Below, in pieces: positions 43,329 through 54,046 of a DNA stretch of 64,000 nt. The stretch is taken from positions 230,576-294,575 of the forward strand of contig JAEUTA010000031.1 of the NCBI GenBank assembly GCA_016788205.1. The letters are read 5' to 3'. The stretch is from Flavobacteriales bacterium. Lineage in GTDB: Bacteria; Bacteroidota; Bacteroidia; Flavobacteriales_F; PHOS-HE28. Every line of letters starts with the position of its first letter. Within the stretch, counting starts at the first letter, position 1. The position numbers and the translations under genes were made by a program. The notes under the pieces were generated by a model, which did not search any database, was not told the DNA's origin, and worked only from the letters and a program-made list of their open reading frames with translations.

Positions 43329-43344
43329 TACTACTCACGTGGTA
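43329..43344 (+). promoter_or_regulatory. NarL-type box, copy 2
   Basis: TACTACtcacGTGGTA lies 58 bp before the barrel-protein ATG. A -7-like GACTTTTG, one mismatch from TAnnTTTG, follows 23 bp later (43368-43375). The 20 bases starting at the box are identical to those of copy 3. Confidence 0.65.
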
Positions 43345-43402
43345 TTGTGGCCCCCCAGCCATACGGGGACTTTTGGCTACGCGTGGAGAACACGCCGCCA
43401 CC

Positions 43403-45106
43403 ATGTCCCGCTTTGTTCCGTTCCGTTCTCTTGTGTGCGTGCTGGTCACGTCGCTGGTCACTTACGGTGTGCAGGCGCAGGACCTCGGTGCCATCGGCAA
43501 GGAGAAACCTGTAAGGCTGAACGGTAGCCTGTCCATTCTGGGTGGTCCGTATTTCTACAATGGTGATGGCACTCCGCGCAACGAGCCGTTCTGGTGGAAT
43601 AGCAGCGGGTCGGTCACGCTCAGCGTGTACGGCCTGCAGGTGCCGGTGAGCTTCAACGTGGGCTCGCAGCAACGCACGTGGACGCAGCCCTTCAACCGCT
43701 ACGGCATGAGCCCCTATTACAAGTGGGCGAAGTTGCACCTGGGCTATCGCAGCATCCGATTCAACCCCTACACCATGGCGGGTGTGCAGTTCTTCGGTGC
43801 AGGTGTGGAACTGGAACCGAAGGGCTTCCGCTTCGCCGCGTTCTACGGGCGTTTCAACAAGCCGGTGGCGCAGGATACGCTGGCCTCCATCGCACCACGG
43901 CCCGCGTACGAACGCACGGGGTATGGCGTGAAGATCGGCGTGGGTAACCGCCGCAACTACTTCGATGTGATGTTCTTCCGCGCGGCGGATGACAGCTCTT
44001 CCATCCCTGCGGTGATGAGCGTGGACCAGGCCAGCGCGCCCAAGGAGAACGTGGCCGCTGGCATCAGCAGCCGTCTGGCTCTCGGCAAACGCCTCACGTG
44101 GCAGTTCGACCTGGGTGCGAGCGCGATGAACGAGGATGTGCGCGCCCTGGAGATCACCGACACCGATGTGCCCACCAGCGTGCAAGGCATCTTCAACCCA
44201 CGCTTGGGTGCGAAGCTGCTGTTCGCGGGCAACACCTCGCTCACCTACGCTTACAAGATCTTCAGCCTGCGCGGCGAAGTGAAACAGGTGGACCCCGATT
44301 ACCGCACGCTGGGCGCATACTACCAGGCGGCCGATCTGCGCGCGATCACCGTGGCGCCGAGCCTCCGGTTGTGGAAGAACAAGGTGCGCATCGGTGGAAG
44401 CTACGGCCACCAACAGGATAACCTCAGCGGCCGGAAAGCGGCCACCAGCGTGCGCCGCATCGGTTCGGCCAACCTGAGCTGGACGCCTTCGCGCAGCTAT
44501 GGAGCGGACCTCAACTTCAGCAATTACGGGATCGAGCAGGAAGCAGGACTGCGGGTGTTGAGCGATACGTTCCGTGTGGCGCAAGTGAACCGGAGCATGA
44601 CGCTTTCGCAACGCTACATGCGCACCAACGCGCACCGCACGTTCACCATTTCACTTTCTGGTGGTTTGCAACAATTGCAGGATCTGAATCCCTACGACAC
44701 GTTCGCTTCCGCGGAGAACGAGGTGATCTACGGCAACCTCTTCGTGAGCCGAACACGCCATGCCGACAACCTGGGCATCAGCGGTGGGGTGAACATGAGC
44801 CGCAACGCCACGGCGAACGGCTCGTACATCCTCGTTGGTCCATCGCTCGGCATCTCGCGCACCATGGCCAAGCAGAAGGTGACCGCTTCGCTGAACGGCG
44901 CGTGGAACGCCGCCATGCAGGATGGACGTACCGCCGGCAATACCGTGAACGCCAGCGCCACCATGCAATACCGCTGCACCGCCATGCACCGCTTCCAACT
45001 CACGGCCAACGCGCTCTTCAACAGCACCACGTTCGTGGCCTCCCGCGAATTCACCGAGGTGCGCATCCTCGCCGGTTACGTGTTCGTGTTCCAACCCAAG
45101 TCCTGA
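43403..45106 (+). CDS. Outer-membrane beta-barrel protein, first gene of surface operon
   Basis: A 567-residue protein from the ATG at 43403, which gives a signal peptide (SLVCVLVTSLVTYGVQAQ). The longer frame runs through the regulator gene in another frame and is not coding. The mature protein is dominated by alternating beta strands with aromatic ends (VTLSVYGLQVPVSFNVG, LHLGYRSIRFNPYTMAG) and finishes ILAGYVFVFQPKS, consistent with a large outer-membrane barrel of unknown family. It lies 6 bp before the 2297-residue protein gene, suggesting a role in exporting, anchoring or displaying that protein; this is inference. Confidence 0.75.
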   Translation: MSRFVPFRSLVCVLVTSLVTYGVQAQDLGAIGKEKPVRLNGSLSILGGPYFYNGDGTPRNEPFWWNSSGSVTLSVYGLQVPVSFNVGSQQRTWTQPFNRYGMSPYYKWAKLHLGYRSIRFNPYTMAGVQFFGAGVELEPKGFRFAAFYGRFNKPVAQDTLASIAPRPAYERTGYGVKIGVGNRRNYFDVMFFRAADDSSSIPAVMSVDQASAPKENVAAGISSRLALGKRLTWQFDLGASAMNEDVRALEITDTDVPTSVQGIFNPRLGAKLLFAGNTSLTYAYKIFSLRGEVKQVDPDYRTLGAYYQAADLRAITVAPSLRLWKNKVRIGGSYGHQQDNLSGRKAATSVRRIGSANLSWTPSRSYGADLNFSNYGIEQEAGLRVLSDTFRVAQVNRSMTLSQRYMRTNAHRTFTISLSGGLQQLQDLNPYDTFASAENEVIYGNLFVSRTRHADNLGISGGVNMSRNATANGSYILVGPSLGISRTMAKQKVTASLNGAWNAAMQDGRTAGNTVNASATMQYRCTAMHRFQLTANALFNSTTFVASREFTEVRILAGYVFVFQPKS

Positions 45107-45112
45107 CGCGCC

Positions 45113-48100
45113 ATGGCCACCAAACATCTCCTGCGTCCATGCATCATCGCACTCGTGTCGCTGATCACCATCGGTACACGCGCTCAGCTCGATCCGCTCA
45201 CGCTGGGCACCACGGTGAACCCACCGTACACGGCCAACTACGTCGCCTATTTCCAGAACCCGATGCAGGTATCGTTGATGATCATCAACGAAGGGGTGGA
45301 TGCACAAACGCGCAACATCTACCTGGCGGGTTCCATCGCCACCATGGATGGCAGCATCAGCGTGAGCATTGAAGGTGGCCAGCCTTGGAACGCTCCGCCG
45401 CTCACCGTTCCCGTGGGCTTCTCCTCGTTCACCGGCGCGGATCTGGAACCGTTGATCGGCAACAGCGCCGGACAGGTACAATACACCGGCATCACCGAAG
45501 AGGATATCCGCCTGGGCTTGCTCCCCGAAGGCGAATACCAGATCTGCCTGCAAGCGTTCGACTACCTCACGAATGAACCGTTGAGCGCCGGTGCCCCCAG
45601 CGATGGTTGCTCCAACATCTTCACCGTTAGCTATCCGCCGCCACCGCAATTGTTGAACCCCGCATGCGGCCAGGTGGTGAACGGTACACAGCCGCAATCG
45701 GTGCTCTTCAACTGGATCCTGCCTTCCGGTCCGCCGATGGGCGCCATGGTGCAATACCATTTCAAGTTGGTGGTGATGCCCGAGGATGCCGACGCCATCG
45801 ATCCACTTTCAGTGCTCGAGACATCCACCGATCCGGTCTGGGAGGATGATGTGATGAACCCGCAGATCCTCTACACGCAGTTGATGCCGACGTTGTTGAC
45901 CGGTCGCCGGTACGCGTGGTACGTACGGGCCGTGGACATCAACAACATGCACACCTTCCAGAACAACGGCTGGTCCGAACCCTGCACCTTCACGTGGAGC
46001 GGCGATGCCAGCTTCACCTTCGCCTACCCCTTGGTGAACGATACGCTGCCATGGGATTTCCTGCCCATCGTGGCACGCTTCGATCCGTATCGTGCGGACA
46101 TCACGCAGTTCGAAAGCGAGCTTACGCTGATCCATGTGGGTGGCGAGCAGCAGGACTACCAACGCGAACTGGTCTGGGCCGATGGGCCGCAACCCTCGCA
46201 ACAGGAAGTGCTGGGTATTCCGGTAACGCAAGACCAGTCGCGACATGTGAACATCTACAAGCGCGATACGGATCCCGGTGTGATGCGGTTCGACTCCGGT
46301 GAAGAGCACATGATGTCGGCGACGATCCGCTTGATGCCCGACAATGGTGACCCGATAGCAGGATACATCGATGGTGGCTTCGCGACCGGGATGGGTACCC
46401 CACGCATGATCAGCCCTCCGCACCAGACGCAACTGCCGCGCAACGGTGGTGATCCCGAAGAGAGCGGTTACGCCCCGGTGCTGCTCCGTTTCAAAACAGC
46501 CGAACCGCCTGCACGCCTATTGCCACCGTTCCGCATCATCCAGAACGTGGACGGTATCAGCACGCAGACCGATGGCCACATCTACCAACGCTGGCGCCTG
46601 GATGTTTCCAAGACCGCTGACTTCGCCATCCGCGAAGCCAGCGAAAGTGCACGCGTAGGCACCTTGCTCAACCTGCTGGACGAGAGCTGCGATGAGTCCT
46701 GCATGATCGCCGAACTCTACAAGGAAGTGGAATTCGCCTTCACGCCGAACGCTGAAGGGACCTACTACTGGCGCATCGTGTGGCTCACCGAGCCCAACAG
46801 TGAGTTCGGTCCGCATTACCGGGCCGGGCCTACGTACAGCTTCACCATCGGCGAGGGTAGTGCTGGCGGTGGTGGTTCCACAACGACCACCGTTGAAGAG
46901 GTGATCCCACCGACGGAGTGCTTGGCGGAATGCCGGCGCGCTCCCACATCGGTGATCGATCAAGTAGCCGTTACCACGTTCCATACGGGCGATACGGTGG
47001 AAGTGGGCCTGTTCAAAATGCGGCTCACCACCATCAACTACGGTGCGGCCAACATGGCTTCCGGTGAGGGACTGGTGGATGTGCCGGTGATGAAAGCCGC
47101 CTTGCGCGTGCGCTTCACGAATGTCCGGATCAATGCGAACAAACGTGTGTATGACGGTGTGGTGAACGGCATGTACGACAACGAAGGCGTGATCCCTCCC
47201 GCGTGGGCCACGGGCACCTCGCTCGCTGCCGGCTTCAACCCACAAGCCGCGCAAGCCATTGATGAGTACCTGAACACCGCAGGACGGTTGGTGAGCCAGT
47301 TCGCGGGCAACTCACCCATGGGACTGCCCATCGGCATCGACAAGGAATTGCCTGCTGGTCGGGTGGTTATCGGAATTCTCGGCGTGCAGTTCACCGATAC
47401 CATTGCGCGCTTGAACGCGGGCATGGCCCTCCCCATGCAAGACCTGGGCGAAGTGCTTGGCCTCGGCAACATGGCGGTGCCATTCCACCCCGGAGGCATC
47501 GGTGATCTTTCCGAGGAAGCCACACTCTACCTCCTCGGCGAAGTGCGTGTGCCATTGGGTGAGGATACCGTGAAACTGAACGGTGCGCGCTTCGCCGATG
47601 GTTTCACCACTGTGCAGGATAGTGGAACCTTCGTGGCGTGGGACTGCAACGGTTTCCGTGCCGCCACGATCGATCTGGAATACCGCTTCGGGCAGGACAA
47701 GCTGCGCGAGGATCTCGCCAACGGAGAAGATGGGCCACGTAAAGTGATCGGCTCCATGCGTGTGCGCACCGGTCGCGGTGGTGTGATGGGCCGGTTGGAC
47801 ATGAACGTGCCGTTCCACCTGACCAACGCCAAGAGCTGGGGCTTCGATGTGCAGGAAGCGTGGCTGGATCTGGCGAGCTACATCAACCCGCCGGAAATGG
47901 AACTCCCCGCCGGCCACTTCCTCACCAGCGACCACATGCAGGAAGATGGTACCATCACCGACGATTGGACCGGTGTGTTCGTGAAGCGCACGATGCTGCG
48001 GATGCCGCCGACCATCCAGCGCCTGGAAGGAGCAGGCCGCGTGACCGCTCAGGTGGATGACTTCATCTACGAGTTCGGCAACGGCGTGTCCGCGAAATTC

Positions 48101-51100
48101 AAAGTGGCCAATATCCTCGATACCGATGAAGGCACGCTGGATGGCTGGGGATTCTCCTTGGACACCCTGCGCGCCGACATCGTTGCGAACGCCTTCGCGC
48201 AGGGTGGGTTCAGCGGGCGGATCCGCATGCCGTTCAGCGATACGTTGCTGGTGTACACCGGCATGATCCAACATGATCCGCAGACCGAGGATACACGCAT
48301 GGAGTTCCTGCTGCACCCCAATGGGCAGTTGAACATACCGATGTACGTGGGCCAGCTCGAACTGCTCGAGACCAGCACCGTGCGGGCCCTCTTCGGCGAT
48401 GCCAACACCGGCAACAGTGCACGCGCCGAACTGAACGGCAAGCTCACCGTGGATGTGAACATGCCCAGCGCGTTGAACATCAACTTCCGCGACATCGCCT
48501 TCCAAGGCCTGTACTTCCAAACGGACGACCCGTACACCAACGCCACCGATAACGGCGTGTTCTCTCTGGCAAGCCCACAGAAATACATGGGCGCTGCGTA
48601 TGATGAGGGGATGCTCGACGACAGCGCTCCGCTCACCGGCGGAAGCACCGGCGGTTTCCCGGTGAGCATCACCCGCGTGACCACCGAACGGCGCAATTCC
48701 GAAGGCGGCGTGATGGCCGGTATCGGGTTCGACATCAACCTGGACCTGAGCGGGCAGACCAACATCTTCGTAGCCACCACACGCATCGCGGTGCTCGGCC
48801 AGTTGAACACTTCGGCGCTGCACCAATGGGGCCACCACTCCGTGGAACTCGACTCCATCGGTGTGACGGGCGAGACCGGTGCGGTGAAGATCCTTGGTGG
48901 GCTGCGCTGGTACCACGATGACCCCACGTACGGCAACGGCATCAACGGCAGTGTGAAAGCGTGGTTCATGAAGGACGCGTTGGAAGTGGCCGCCGCGGCG
49001 CAGTTCGGTACCGTGAATGGCATGCGTTATTGGTTCGCCGATGCGATGTTCGCGAAGGAAGGCGGCTTCTCGCCAGGGCAGCCGTTCAACGTGTACGGCT
49101 TCGGTGGTGGGGCTTGGTACCACATGCGCCGTGTGGGCGAAGTGCCGAGCGCTGCGAGCGTAACAGCGGCCACCATCGCCAACCAGGATGATGACGACTA
49201 CACGCCGGGCCTCACCCTGAGCAACGTGGTGTACCGGCCCGATGCTTCTGAACTATTCGGCTTCAAGGCCACCGTGATCTTCGGTGATGGAGCCAGTGGA
49301 CGCGCTTACAACGGCGATCTCACCGCCGGCATGACCTTCAGCGAAAGCGGTGGGGTGAGCACGGCCTTCCTCAACGGCAACGTGTACATGATGGCCGAGC
49401 GCAATGATCGCGAACACGTTCCCATCCGCGGAACAGCAGCCATCAGCTACGATTTCCCGAACGATGTGTTCCAAGCGAATTTCCAGATGTTCGTCACCAT
49501 CGGTAGCGGCGTAGTTACCGGCACCGGGCCCAATGATCTTGCAGGTGGCGCAGAGCTGCTGATCACACCGGACACGTGGCACTTCTTCGTGGGCACACCG
49601 CAAACGCCGGTTGGACTGGACTACCTGGGCCTCTTCTCCAGCACCAGCTATTTCATGGTGGGCCAGGATCTTCCCGATCCATTACCACCGGATTCGGCTG
49701 CGGTATTGGCCCTGCTCGGCAACACCGACTTCAACTGGCCCAACGGCGTGGATGAAGCCACGGGCATCGCCTTCGGCGCGCGCGCAGCACTGGACCAGAA
49801 GTTCGACTTCTATCTGCTGCGCATGCAACTGCTTGCGGGATTGGGCTTCGACATGGCGTTCGTCTCCGCAGCGAACATGGCATGCGAGGGCATCGCTGAT
49901 CCAGGCATCGCCGGGTTCTACGCTACCGGCCAGGTGTTCGCCTACTTGGGCGGCAGTGTGAGCCTGCATGTTGACGTGTGGTTCGCCGAAGGGGATTTCG
50001 AGATCATGAAGATCGCGGCCGCAGCCTTGCTCCAAGGTGGCTTCGCCGATCCCAGTTGGGTGCGTGGCGAAGTGGCCGGTGAATACAGCATCCTGGCAGG
50101 TGCCATCGACGGTTCCTTCAACTTCCCCTTCTCCGCTGGACATCCGTGCGACAACTTCGGTGCTGGTGCGTTGGCCGGGCTCGACCCCATCGGTGACATC
50201 ACTCCGCACGACCGTGATGGCATAGCACCCGGCACCACACCCGTGGACGTGGGCACCAATTGCGAAGTGGCCCTGAACATGAAGCTGGATGCACCCTTCG
50301 ACCTGAAGGAATACCGCGAGAACGGCAGCTCCTACTGGCGCAAGTTCCGGCTGGTGCTCGATGGTGCGACACTGAAGAAAGCCGGCACCGAACAACAGAC
50401 CACCGTGGAACTTTCTCCTTCAAAAGACCAGGTGCTGGTGATCCCTTCGCGCTACCTCGACCCGTTCACCACCTACACCTTCAGCATCAAGCTACGCGCC
50501 GAGGAGCGGAACAGCGAAGGGGTGTGGTCCACCGCCATCACACAAGGACAAGCCGCGGTCTGGGATAGCACCATCACCTTCAAGACCGGCGAAGGGTTGA
50601 AGGAATTGCGCGACCAGGACCTGCTCTACACCTACCCCTTCATCGGCCAACGTTATGTGTTGCAGGACGAATGCCGGTCGGCGATCATCCATTGCAAAGC
50701 GGACCTCTCCTCGCAGACCCTGCTCTTCGGACCCGCTGCGCAAGGACGCACTCGCATCTACAAGGTGATGCTCACGCCGCACATCGGTGGGCCCACGATC
50801 ACCTGTCCGGCCACGGTGATGCTCGAAGCCAATGACCCCACGTTGATCACCTTCAACCTGCCCGCGTTGTTGAACCACCGGACCTACGTTGCACAGTTCA
50901 TCTACCGCGATAGCCTGGTGGGTGGCACCGTGGGCCAGCAGGCCTTGGGCGCCAACATGGCCGACATCGGCGCGCTCAGCATGAGCAGCACCAACATGAG
51001 CTCTTCCACCAGCACGGCGAACGGCCTTACCATGAACGTGAACCGCAGAAGACTGAACGGCTATTCGGTGCGCCGCAATGAGAAACTCCTGTTCACCTAC

Positions 51101-52006
51101 TTCTTCGCGACCTCCAACTTCAACACCATCACTGCCAAGGCCGCTGCCTTCACCAACAGCATTACCCACCTCGAGAGCGATGGTGCGACTCCGCCGCGTG
51201 AATCGCTCCGTCCGGACTTCCAGGGCGAGCGCTTCGATGTGTTCGACGTGCTCGGATACACCTCCGCCGTAAGGCCTTCCTTCAAGATCGCACCGCTCAT
51301 CGGGTTGACGGATGCCCTCACCGATAACTGGTCACGGCAATGGAGCGACCCGGTGTTGTACGACTACTACGCCGAGATCAAGGCTCAGGGATGCAGCAGC
51401 ATGGAGCTGCAACGCAGCTTGGTCTACAGTATGGGCATTCCACGGATCTCGGACAGCCCGGACCCGATCGGTATCGCTCCCTATCGCACCATCACCTGGC
51501 GCGCGGGAAACCCCACCATGCAACCGCTGAACAGCGAAGAGACCGCACCGGTATCCGGCAACGGCCTTTTCGCACAGCAGGTCGGCGAACTGGCCGTGAG
51601 CGATGGCACGCCCACTGCTTCCGTTCGACTGGACAATGCAACACCACGTTGGGTGCGCAACGACCAGCAGCGCCTGATCTCCATCACCGCCAACGTGATC
51701 GCCAACTGTGGCCCCTTGAACGGCGCCGATTCGCAAGGTGAGAACATGGGCGACATGGTGGAACCACTGCGCAGCATGGTGATCCGGTTCCAGAATTCGG
51801 GGTTCAAGCGCGCATACCGTGGCAACTACCGCATCCGATTCAGTTTCCAGCCACCACCGACCTGCCAGCAGTTCGCGGATTGGAACGAAAGGATCGAGTT
51901 GAGCTCGGGTGAAGCCGTTTACAACTACACCCTTGGGCCGCTCGCCACTTCCAACCAAGCCGCAGGAGCCACTCCCAGTGGCGGTGCGATGCAAACGGCC
52001 CCCTGA
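45113..52006 (+). CDS. Giant secreted protein (2297 residues) of unknown function
   Basis: A single uninterrupted 2297-residue frame with signal peptide (IIALVSLITIGTRAQ). Beta-sandwich, Fn3-like segments occur early: PPPQLLNPACGQVVNGTQPQ and YAWYVRAVDINNMHTFQNNG at about 180-300. A Gly/Ser/Thr linker lies near residue 583 (GGGGSTTTT), next to Cys-rich CDESCM and TECLAECRR. The centre is long, beta-rich and acidic with few Cys, and later parts again look like Ig/Fn3 modules (YRENGSSYWRKFRLVLDGAT). No YPNP sorting tail is visible and the C-terminus is low-complexity (QAAGATPSGGAMQTAP). It may belong to the large Bacteroidota proteins labelled TANFOR, but I could not confirm this. It sits between the barrel and Fn3 genes, 6 and 3 bp apart. 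Confidence 0.8.
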   Translation: MATKHLLRPCIIALVSLITIGTRAQLDPLTLGTTVNPPYTANYVAYFQNPMQVSLMIINEGVDAQTRNIYLAGSIATMDGSISVSIEGGQPWNAPPLTVPVGFSSFTGADLEPLIGNSAGQVQYTGITEEDIRLGLLPEGEYQICLQAFDYLTNEPLSAGAPSDGCSNIFTVSYPPPPQLLNPACGQVVNGTQPQSVLFNWILPSGPPMGAMVQYHFKLVVMPEDADAIDPLSVLETSTDPVWEDDVMNPQILYTQLMPTLLTGRRYAWYVRAVDINNMHTFQNNGWSEPCTFTWSGDASFTFAYPLVNDTLPWDFLPIVARFDPYRADITQFESELTLIHVGGEQQDYQRELVWADGPQPSQQEVLGIPVTQDQSRHVNIYKRDTDPGVMRFDSGEEHMMSATIRLMPDNGDPIAGYIDGGFATGMGTPRMISPPHQTQLPRNGGDPEESGYAPVLLRFKTAEPPARLLPPFRIIQNVDGISTQTDGHIYQRWRLDVSKTADFAIREASESARVGTLLNLLDESCDESCMIAELYKEVEFAFTPNAEGTYYWRIVWLTEPNSEFGPHYRAGPTYSFTIGEGSAGGGGSTTTTVEEVIPPTECLAECRRAPTSVIDQVAVTTFHTGDTVEVGLFKMRLTTINYGAANMASGEGLVDVPVMKAALRVRFTNVRINANKRVYDGVVNGMYDNEGVIPPAWATGTSLAAGFNPQAAQAIDEYLNTAGRLVSQFAGNSPMGLPIGIDKELPAGRVVIGILGVQFTDTIARLNAGMALPMQDLGEVLGLGNMAVPFHPGGIGDLSEEATLYLLGEVRVPLGEDTVKLNGARFADGFTTVQDSGTFVAWDCNGFRAATIDLEYRFGQDKLREDLANGEDGPRKVIGSMRVRTGRGGVMGRLDMNVPFHLTNAKSWGFDVQEAWLDLASYINPPEMELPAGHFLTSDHMQEDGTITDDWTGVFVKRTMLRMPPTIQRLEGAGRVTAQVDDFIYEFGNGVSAKFKVANILDTDEGTLDGWGFSLDTLRADIVANAFAQGGFSGRIRMPFSDTLLVYTGMIQHDPQTEDTRMEFLLHPNGQLNIPMYVGQLELLETSTVRALFGDANTGNSARAELNGKLTVDVNMPSALNINFRDIAFQGLYFQTDDPYTNATDNGVFSLASPQKYMGAAYDEGMLDDSAPLTGGSTGGFPVSITRVTTERRNSEGGVMAGIGFDINLDLSGQTNIFVATTRIAVLGQLNTSALHQWGHHSVELDSIGVTGETGAVKILGGLRWYHDDPTYGNGINGSVKAWFMKDALEVAAAAQFGTVNGMRYWFADAMFAKEGGFSPGQPFNVYGFGGGAWYHMRRVGEVPSAASVTAATIANQDDDDYTPGLTLSNVVYRPDASELFGFKATVIFGDGASGRAYNGDLTAGMTFSESGGVSTAFLNGNVYMMAERNDREHVPIRGTAAISYDFPNDVFQANFQMFVTIGSGVVTGTGPNDLAGGAELLITPDTWHFFVGTPQTPVGLDYLGLFSSTSYFMVGQDLPDPLPPDSAAVLALLGNTDFNWPNGVDEATGIAFGARAALDQKFDFYLLRMQLLAGLGFDMAFVSAANMACEGIADPGIAGFYATGQVFAYLGGSVSLHVDVWFAEGDFEIMKIAAAALLQGGFADPSWVRGEVAGEYSILAGAIDGSFNFPFSAGHPCDNFGAGALAGLDPIGDITPHDRDGIAPGTTPVDVGTNCEVALNMKLDAPFDLKEYRENGSSYWRKFRLVLDGATLKKAGTEQQTTVELSPSKDQVLVIPSRYLDPFTTYTFSIKLRAEERNSEGVWSTAITQGQAAVWDSTITFKTGEGLKELRDQDLLYTYPFIGQRYVLQDECRSAIIHCKADLSSQTLLFGPAAQGRTRIYKVMLTPHIGGPTITCPATVMLEANDPTLITFNLPALLNHRTYVAQFIYRDSLVGGTVGQQALGANMADIGALSMSSTNMSSSTSTANGLTMNVNRRRLNGYSVRRNEKLLFTYFFATSNFNTITAKAAAFTNSITHLESDGATPPRESLRPDFQGERFDVFDVLGYTSAVRPSFKIAPLIGLTDALTDNWSRQWSDPVLYDYYAEIKAQGCSSMELQRSLVYSMGIPRISDSPDPIGIAPYRTITWRAGNPTMQPLNSEETAPVSGNGLFAQQVGELAVSDGTPTASVRLDNATPRWVRNDQQRLISITANVIANCGPLNGADSQGENMGDMVEPLRSMVIRFQNSGFKRAYRGNYRIRFSFQPPPTCQQFADWNERIELSSGEAVYNYTLGPLATSNQAAGATPSGGAMQTAP

Positions 52007-52009
52007 ACC

Positions 52010-54046
52010 ATGCGCTACATTCAACTTCTCCTCGTTTGCGCCATCACCGTTGGTTCGGCTTCGGCGCAAAGTCTGCGCTCCATCGCCTACAACGCGAAGG
52101 ACTCCATCGTGGTGCGTTGGGCACCGAGCACGATCGAAGCCTGGGAGCGTTTCAACCGGTATGGCTGCCGCATCGAACGGATCGACGTGTCATCCAAGGA
52201 ACGTCTTGCAACCATACTGAACACCGACACGCTCAAACCGATCTCGTTGGAGGCCCTCAAACAACGCCTTCCACAGAACACCTACGCACCGATCATCGCT
52301 CAAGCGCTATATGGCAAAGACATGGCACCCAACACCAGCGACCTCCGTGCACAGATGGACGCTGCTGATCAAGTGGCTTTGCGCTGGTCGTTGTGCGGGT
52401 TGTATGCCGATATCGATCCGGCCATTGCGAACGCGTTGGGCTACCGCTGGGTGGACAAGGATGTGAACGCCACGGGCTACTACCTCTACCGGGTGATCAC
52501 ACTGGATCCCGAACGTTGGGATACCGCCATGGTGGCCGTGGACCGCAAGCAAGGGTTCGATGCCGTTCCACACGGACCGTCCGTCACCGCACTGGAAAAA
52601 GAAGGAAGCATCGCACTGCGTTGGGAACGTGAATTGGTATTCGGATCGTTCAGCGCATACTGGATCGAACGGCGCCAGAACAACGCGCCCTGGCAGCGCT
52701 TGAACAACGTGCCTTTCGTGCCGATGGACAATGAGCGCGGCGCAGCACCTTACTACACCTACACCGATACCACCATCGCACGTGACTACACCGCGTACGA
52801 CTACCGCGTCATCGGTATCACACCCTTCGGCATGGTGAGCACCGAAGCGCCTATGGTCAGCGCCATGGGGCGTGACCGCACCGCGCCACCCAGTCCGGAA
52901 ATGAAGGCCGTGAAGGACGAGAACGGTCGTTTGGTGGTGCATTGGGAACAACCTGCAGGTGCTACCGACCTGAAGGGCTTCCGCGTAGAGAAGACCCACC
53001 ACGCCCAAGCTGCTTACGTCCCTTTGCATCGCGGTCTGCTGCCCCCGTCCGCGAGGCAGTTCGCGGACACTTCCAAGTTCCTTATCGCAGAGAACCACTT
53101 CCGCGTGTGGGCGGTGGATACGTCAGGGAACGAGTCCGTTTCCCTCAGCGGGTACGGTACGCTCGTGGATTCCATCGCACCAGCACCACCCGCGAACTTG
53201 CACGGCAGCATCGACACGGCAGGCGTGGTGACCGTTCATTGGCCGTTGGGGAAAGAGAACGACATCCTCGGCTACCGCGTGTTCTTCGCCAATGCCGCGG
53301 ACCACAACTTCAACAACCTATCGCCAGAGCCCATCCAGGATACGGTGTTCAGCGATACCATTCCGCTACGCACGCTCACCAAACACATCTACTACCGTGT
53401 GGTGGCCGTGGACCGCAACTTCAACCACAGCGCCATGAGCGCCACCTTGACCTTGCTGAAGCCCGATGTGGTGGCTCCCGTTGCACCCGTGTTCGAACGC
53501 TATGCGGTGAGCGACAGTTCCGTGGTCTTGCACTTCGTCCCCAGCAGCAGCAGCGATGTGGCACGTCACCGCTTGTTGCGCCGCAGTGATCGCGATACCA
53601 CCTGGCGTGAAGTGACGGCCTGGGCCACGCATGAAGATCGCCGTACCTGGACGGACCGCACCGTGGAGGCGCCTTCCGCCTACACCTATGTGATGCTGGC
53701 CATGGACAGTGCCGACAATGCTTCGCCCAGATCCGTTCCGCTGGAAGTGCGCTTGAACGCACAGCCTCAACGCCCAGCTGTGGATGCCGTGTTCGCCACG
53801 CCGATGGACCAAATGGTACAAGTGCGTTGGACCGCTCCGCCAAAGCCGGTGAAGCACTATGTGATCTATCGCTCCAAGAACGGAACGCCGGGCACATCCA
53901 TCGCATCCGCTACCGCCGATGCCACCACGTATACCGACATCCGGGTGCCCGGAAAAGGCAGCTATCGGTATGCGGTGAAAGCCGTGTACGCCGACGGCGG
54001 TTCCTCGCGCATCGTGGAGATGGGCGGCAGTGTGGAGATGCCTTAG
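52010..54046 (+). CDS. Exported protein with multiple fibronectin type III domains
   Basis: A 678-residue protein with signal peptide (IQLLLVCAITVGSASAQ). At least five Fn3-like repeats run from about residue 185 to the end, each with a VxLRWExx or VTVHWPL strand, a YWIERRQ or YRVFFAN strand and a closing YRVxAVD strand (for example YYRVVAVDRNFNHS, YRYAVKAVYADG). The N-terminal 180 residues are a separate domain (VVRWAPSTIEAWERF) that may be another, diverged Fn3. There is no T9SS tail. It starts 3 bp after the giant gene and completes the barrel-giant-Fn3 operon, pointing to a structural or adhesive surface role. Confidence 0.85.
   Translation: MRYIQLLLVCAITVGSASAQSLRSIAYNAKDSIVVRWAPSTIEAWERFNRYGCRIERIDVSSKERLATILNTDTLKPISLEALKQRLPQNTYAPIIAQALYGKDMAPNTSDLRAQMDAADQVALRWSLCGLYADIDPAIANALGYRWVDKDVNATGYYLYRVITLDPERWDTAMVAVDRKQGFDAVPHGPSVTALEKEGSIALRWERELVFGSFSAYWIERRQNNAPWQRLNNVPFVPMDNERGAAPYYTYTDTTIARDYTAYDYRVIGITPFGMVSTEAPMVSAMGRDRTAPPSPEMKAVKDENGRLVVHWEQPAGATDLKGFRVEKTHHAQAAYVPLHRGLLPPSARQFADTSKFLIAENHFRVWAVDTSGNESVSLSGYGTLVDSIAPAPPANLHGSIDTAGVVTVHWPLGKENDILGYRVFFANAADHNFNNLSPEPIQDTVFSDTIPLRTLTKHIYYRVVAVDRNFNHSAMSATLTLLKPDVVAPVAPVFERYAVSDSSVVLHFVPSSSSDVARHRLLRRSDRDTTWREVTAWATHEDRRTWTDRTVEAPSAYTYVMLAMDSADNASPRSVPLEVRLNAQPQRPAVDAVFATPMDQMVQVRWTAPPKPVKHYVIYRSKNGTPGTSIASATADATTYTDIRVPGKGSYRYAVKAVYADGGSSRIVEMGGSVEMP

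Noticed and set aside
42890..43402. N-terminal extension of the barrel-protein frame
   Set aside because: It overlaps the NarL regulator gene in another frame and crosses NarL box copy 2 and the promoter; the signal peptide begins at the ATG at 43403.
47312..49123. Minus-strand frame of 603 codons inside the giant gene
   Set aside because: Antisense shadow rich in His and Gly with no signal, motif or domain; the plus frame is continuous over 2297 codons.
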